Below, piece by piece: positions 61,463 to 64,000 of a stretch of 64,000 nucleotides of DNA. The notes under the pieces are model-generated. The model was not told where the DNA came from, did not search any database, and saw only the letters and a program-made list of their open reading frames with translations. This DNA comes from Desulfurella amilsii. GTDB lineage: Bacteria > Campylobacterota_A > Desulfurellia > Desulfurellales > Desulfurellaceae. Both the position numbers and the translations under genes were made by a program. Location: contig NZ_MDSU01000018.1 of NCBI RefSeq assembly GCF_002119425.1, forward strand, positions 124,001 to 188,000, written 5' to 3'. Positions within the stretch are counted from its first letter, which is position 1. Every line of letters starts with the position of its first letter.

Positions 61463-64000
61463 TTACTGCTTTAGAAATATTATTTCGTCATTCGAGACAT
61501 CAACAAGATAAGAATAGTCTTTTGTAATTTCGCTATTTAGAATTTTTTTGGCGATGATATTTTCTATCTTGTTTTGAATAAAGCGTCTAAGTGGTCTTGC
61601 ACCATAAATCTGATCAAAACCTTCTTGTGATATCTTTTCTAATAAGGAATCTGAAAAATTTATTTTGAAACCTTTTTGGGCAAGCTTGTTTCGTGTTTTT
61701 TCAAGCAAGAGTTTTACAATTTCCTTTATCTCATTGATGCTCAAAGGATTAAATATTATAATCTCATCAATCCTGTTTAAAAACTCGATTTTAAAAAATT
61801 TTCTCAACTCTGCGTTTATATTTTCTTTAACTTTTTCAAAGTCTTTCTTAAATTCTTGCAGATTTGTGTCTTGCCTTAGATTTATCAAGTATTGACTACC
61901 TAAATTAGATGTCATAATAATAATAGTGTTTCTAAAATCAACAGTCACACCTTTTGAATCAGTAAGCCTTCCATCGTCCAATACCTGCAGTAATATATTA
62001 AATACATCTGGATGAGCTTTTTCTATCTCATCAAGCAGTATAACAGAATATGGCTTTTTTCTTACCACCTCGGTTAACTGACCGCCTTCTTCGTAGCCTA
62101 CATAGCCAGGAGGAGCGCCAATAAGCCTAGAAACGGAAAATTTTTCCATATACTCACTCATATCTATTCTAATTAAGGCACGTTCATCATCAAATAAAAA
62201 TTCAGCTAACGCTTTGGATAATTCTGTTTTTCCCACTCCTGTTGGACCTAAAAACAAAAACGAAGCAATAGGTCTGTTTGGGTCCGATAAGCCTAGTTTT
62301 GATCTTCTTACCGCATCACTTACTGCCGCTACGGCTTGATCCTGCCCAACAACGCGTTTTTGTAAATTTTCTTCCATTTTAATGAGTTTTTCTTTTTCGC
62401 CTTCAAGCATCTTTTGCATAGGTATACCTGTCCAGCGAGAAATTATATTTGCAATTTCCTCTTCTGTTACTTCTTGTGTCAGAAGGCGTTCATCAAGGCC
62501 GTTTAGTTGTTTGTTCTTTTCTTCCAATTCTTTGGCTAACTTAGGTAGCTCACCGTATTTTAGGATACTTGCCTTTTCAAAATCTCCACTTCTTTCTGCT
62601 AATTCAATTTGAGATTTTGTCTTATCAATCTTTTCTTGAATAGTTTGTATTTCTTTTATGAGATTTTTCTCGAATTGCCATTTTGCATTTAACGTATTTA
62701 GTTGCTCTTTGAGTTTAGCTAATTCGTTTTCTATAACCTCAAGCCTTTTTTTGGATTCTTCGTCTCTTTCTCGCTTTAGAGCTTCTTTTTCTATCTCAAG
62801 TTGAGTAATTTTTCTACTTAAATTGTCAATAGGTTCAAATGTGCTTTCTAATTGTATTTTTAAGCTTGCCGCCGCTTCATCTATTAAATCAATCGCCTTG
62901 TCTGGAAGAAATCTGTCTGTTATATACCTGCTGGATAGTACTGCTGCTGCTATTATTGCAGAATCTTTGATCTTAACGCCATGGTGTATTTCGTATTTTT
63001 CTTTTAATCCTCTTAGAATTGATATAGTTCCTTCAACGCTTGGTTCTGCTACAAAAACTGGCTGAAAACGCCTTTGAAGTGCTGCATCCTTTTCTATATA
63101 TTTTCTATACTCTTTAAGTGTGGTTGCACCTATGCATCTTAGATCGCCACGCGCTAGCATAGGCTTTAACATGTTTGATGCATCTAGACTGCCTTCGCTT
63201 GCGCCAGCACCTATAATTGTATGAAGCTCATCTATAAATAAAATAATATTGCCTTCGGCGCGTTTAATTTCATTTAAGACTGCCTTTAATCTATCCTCAA
63301 ACTCACCTCGATATTTAGCGCCAGCAACTAACGCGCCCAAATCCAGTGCTATTAGCAATTTATTTTTAAGACTTTCTGGTACATCACCCTTTGTAATCCT
63401 TTGAGCCAATCCTTCTATAATGGCAGTTTTTCCCACACCAGGATCACCTATTAAAACAGGGTTATTTTTTGTGCGCCTAGACAAAATCTGAATAGTGCGT
63501 CTAATTTCTTCGTCTCTGCCAATAACCGGATCAAGTTTATTAGCCCTTGCAAGTTCTGTTATATCTTTACCGTATTTTTTTAAAGCTTCGTATTTTTCCT
63601 CAGGGTTTTGATCCGTAACTCTTACGCTACCTCTTATATCTACTAAACTTTTAAAAATCTTGTCTTTTGTAACGCCAACCACAGATAGAACAACCGCAGC
63701 ATCGCACCTTTCAGTTAGAGCTAATAGAAAATGCTCTACACTAATATATTCATCTTTTAGATTATTGGCTTCTTCTTCACTTCTTTTGAATACATCGTTT
63801 AGCTCTGAAGTAATATATATCTGGTTATCTTGGATATTGCTTACCTTTGGAATTTTTTCAATACCTTTTTCTAGCTCTATATCTAATTGATTAATATTGA
63901 TACCGATTTTTTTAAAAATTGTAGTGGTTATACCATCTTTATCGTTTATTATGGCTTTTAGTAAATGGAGAGAACTTACAAATTGATTATTGTAAGAGCT
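61463..64000 (-). CDS. clpB: ClpB disaggregase (5' end beyond the window)
   Basis: The frame is open to base 64000, giving 845 residues of a normally about 860-residue protein; only the first few residues are missing. ClpB is the cytosolic AAA+ disaggregase that works with DnaK. Visible are the Clp_N domain (SVEHFLLALTERCDAAVVLS), the first ATPase (Walker A GDPGVGKTAIIEGLA; FIDELHTIIGAG), the middle-domain coiled coil (LEIEKEALKRERDEESKKRL region), and the second ATPase (GPTGVGKTELSKALAEFLF). GYVGYEEGGQLTEVVRKKPYS and the C-terminal YGARPLRRFIQ follow. A GTG at 63682 is internal, since N-domain homology continues upstream of it. Confidence 0.95.
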   Translation of the reverse strand, partial: SSYNNQFVSSLHLLKAIINDKDGITTTIFKKIGININQLDIELEKGIEKIPKVSNIQDNQIYITSELNDVFKRSEEEANNLKDEYISVEHFLLALTERCDAAVVLSVVGVTKDKIFKSLVDIRGSVRVTDQNPEEKYEALKKYGKDITELARANKLDPVIGRDEEIRRTIQILSRRTKNNPVLIGDPGVGKTAIIEGLAQRITKGDVPESLKNKLLIALDLGALVAGAKYRGEFEDRLKAVLNEIKRAEGNIILFIDELHTIIGAGASEGSLDASNMLKPMLARGDLRCIGATTLKEYRKYIEKDAALQRRFQPVFVAEPSVEGTISILRGLKEKYEIHHGVKIKDSAIIAAAVLSSRYITDRFLPDKAIDLIDEAAASLKIQLESTFEPIDNLSRKITQLEIEKEALKRERDEESKKRLEVIENELAKLKEQLNTLNAKWQFEKNLIKEIQTIQEKIDKTKSQIELAERSGDFEKASILKYGELPKLAKELEEKNKQLNGLDERLLTQEVTEEEIANIISRWTGIPMQKMLEGEKEKLIKMEENLQKRVVGQDQAVAAVSDAVRRSKLGLSDPNRPIASFLFLGPTGVGKTELSKALAEFLFDDERALIRIDMSEYMEKFSVSRLIGAPPGYVGYEEGGQLTEVVRKKPYSVILLDEIEKAHPDVFNILLQVLDDGRLTDSKGVTVDFRNTIIIMTSNLGSQYLINLRQDTNLQEFKKDFEKVKENINAELRKFFKIEFLNRIDEIIIFNPLSINEIKEIVKLLLEKTRNKLAQKGFKINFSDSLLEKISQEGFDQIYGARPLRRFIQNKIENIIAKKILNSEITKDYSYLVDVSNDEIIFLKQ

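Noticed and set aside
63682-64000. A short ClpB lacking the N-domain starting at GTG 63682
   Set aside because: Clp_N homology continues in frame to the window end, so the GTG is internal.

Overview
The window is AT-rich bacterial chromosome from a motile, Gram-negative anaerobe. It carries flagellar hook genes, a 2-oxoacid:ferredoxin oxidoreductase delta subunit, B12-dependent methionine synthase and FolE2-type folate synthesis. A sigma-54 promoter lies in front of the hook operon, as is usual in Campylobacterota. The best guess is a sulfur-reducing campylobacterotal lineage such as Desulfurella or Hippea. That assignment is inference from gene content; no rRNA is present to confirm it.

Region 1 (1-24550) is ordinary core genome. 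It holds the 3' part of folC; a leftward block of tRNA-Arg(GCG), SRP RNA, dnaX, ybaB, recR and porD; metH; sucCD; folE2; fapA (DUF342); nnr; and a flagellar operon fliK-flgD-flgE-flgE2-flgN-flgK-flgL with two full-length hook paralogues.

Region 2 (24617-52544) is an accessory island. A 44-bp piece covering the 3' half of tRNA-Arg(TCG) at 52504-52580 recurs 27,884 bp away at 24617-24660 with one mismatch. This is the classic scar of integration at a tRNA gene. No integrase survives. The inside is a patchwork of broken insertion sequences (IS1634-, IS3-, IS5-, IS21- and IS1380-like), a short terminal-inverted-repeat element in at least three copies, and small toxin-antitoxin-like genes near the right end. 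The cargo is organic-acid and amino-acid metabolism. One operon has a dicarboxylate/amino-acid symporter, an Asp/Glu racemase and a threonine-synthase-like PLP enzyme. A second cluster has a sigma-54 activator followed by a split UxaA-type dehydratase/lyase, a tripartite tricarboxylate transporter (TctC-TctA-TctB), a mandelate-racemase-type acid-sugar enzyme, a frameshifted MFS anion transporter, a tartrate-dehydrogenase-like enzyme, a truncated hydroxyacid-oxoacid transhydrogenase and a GlcD-type oxidase. Together these look like an importer-plus-catabolism module for a hydroxy-dicarboxylate or sugar acid. A probable sigma-54 promoter in front of it closely matches the flagellar one.

Region 3 (52581-64000) returns to core genes: a tightly overlapping run of macro-domain protein, nadK, recN, murG, parA and parB; prmC and tilS on the other strand; proC; a small putative outer-membrane protein; and clpB, which runs off the right edge.
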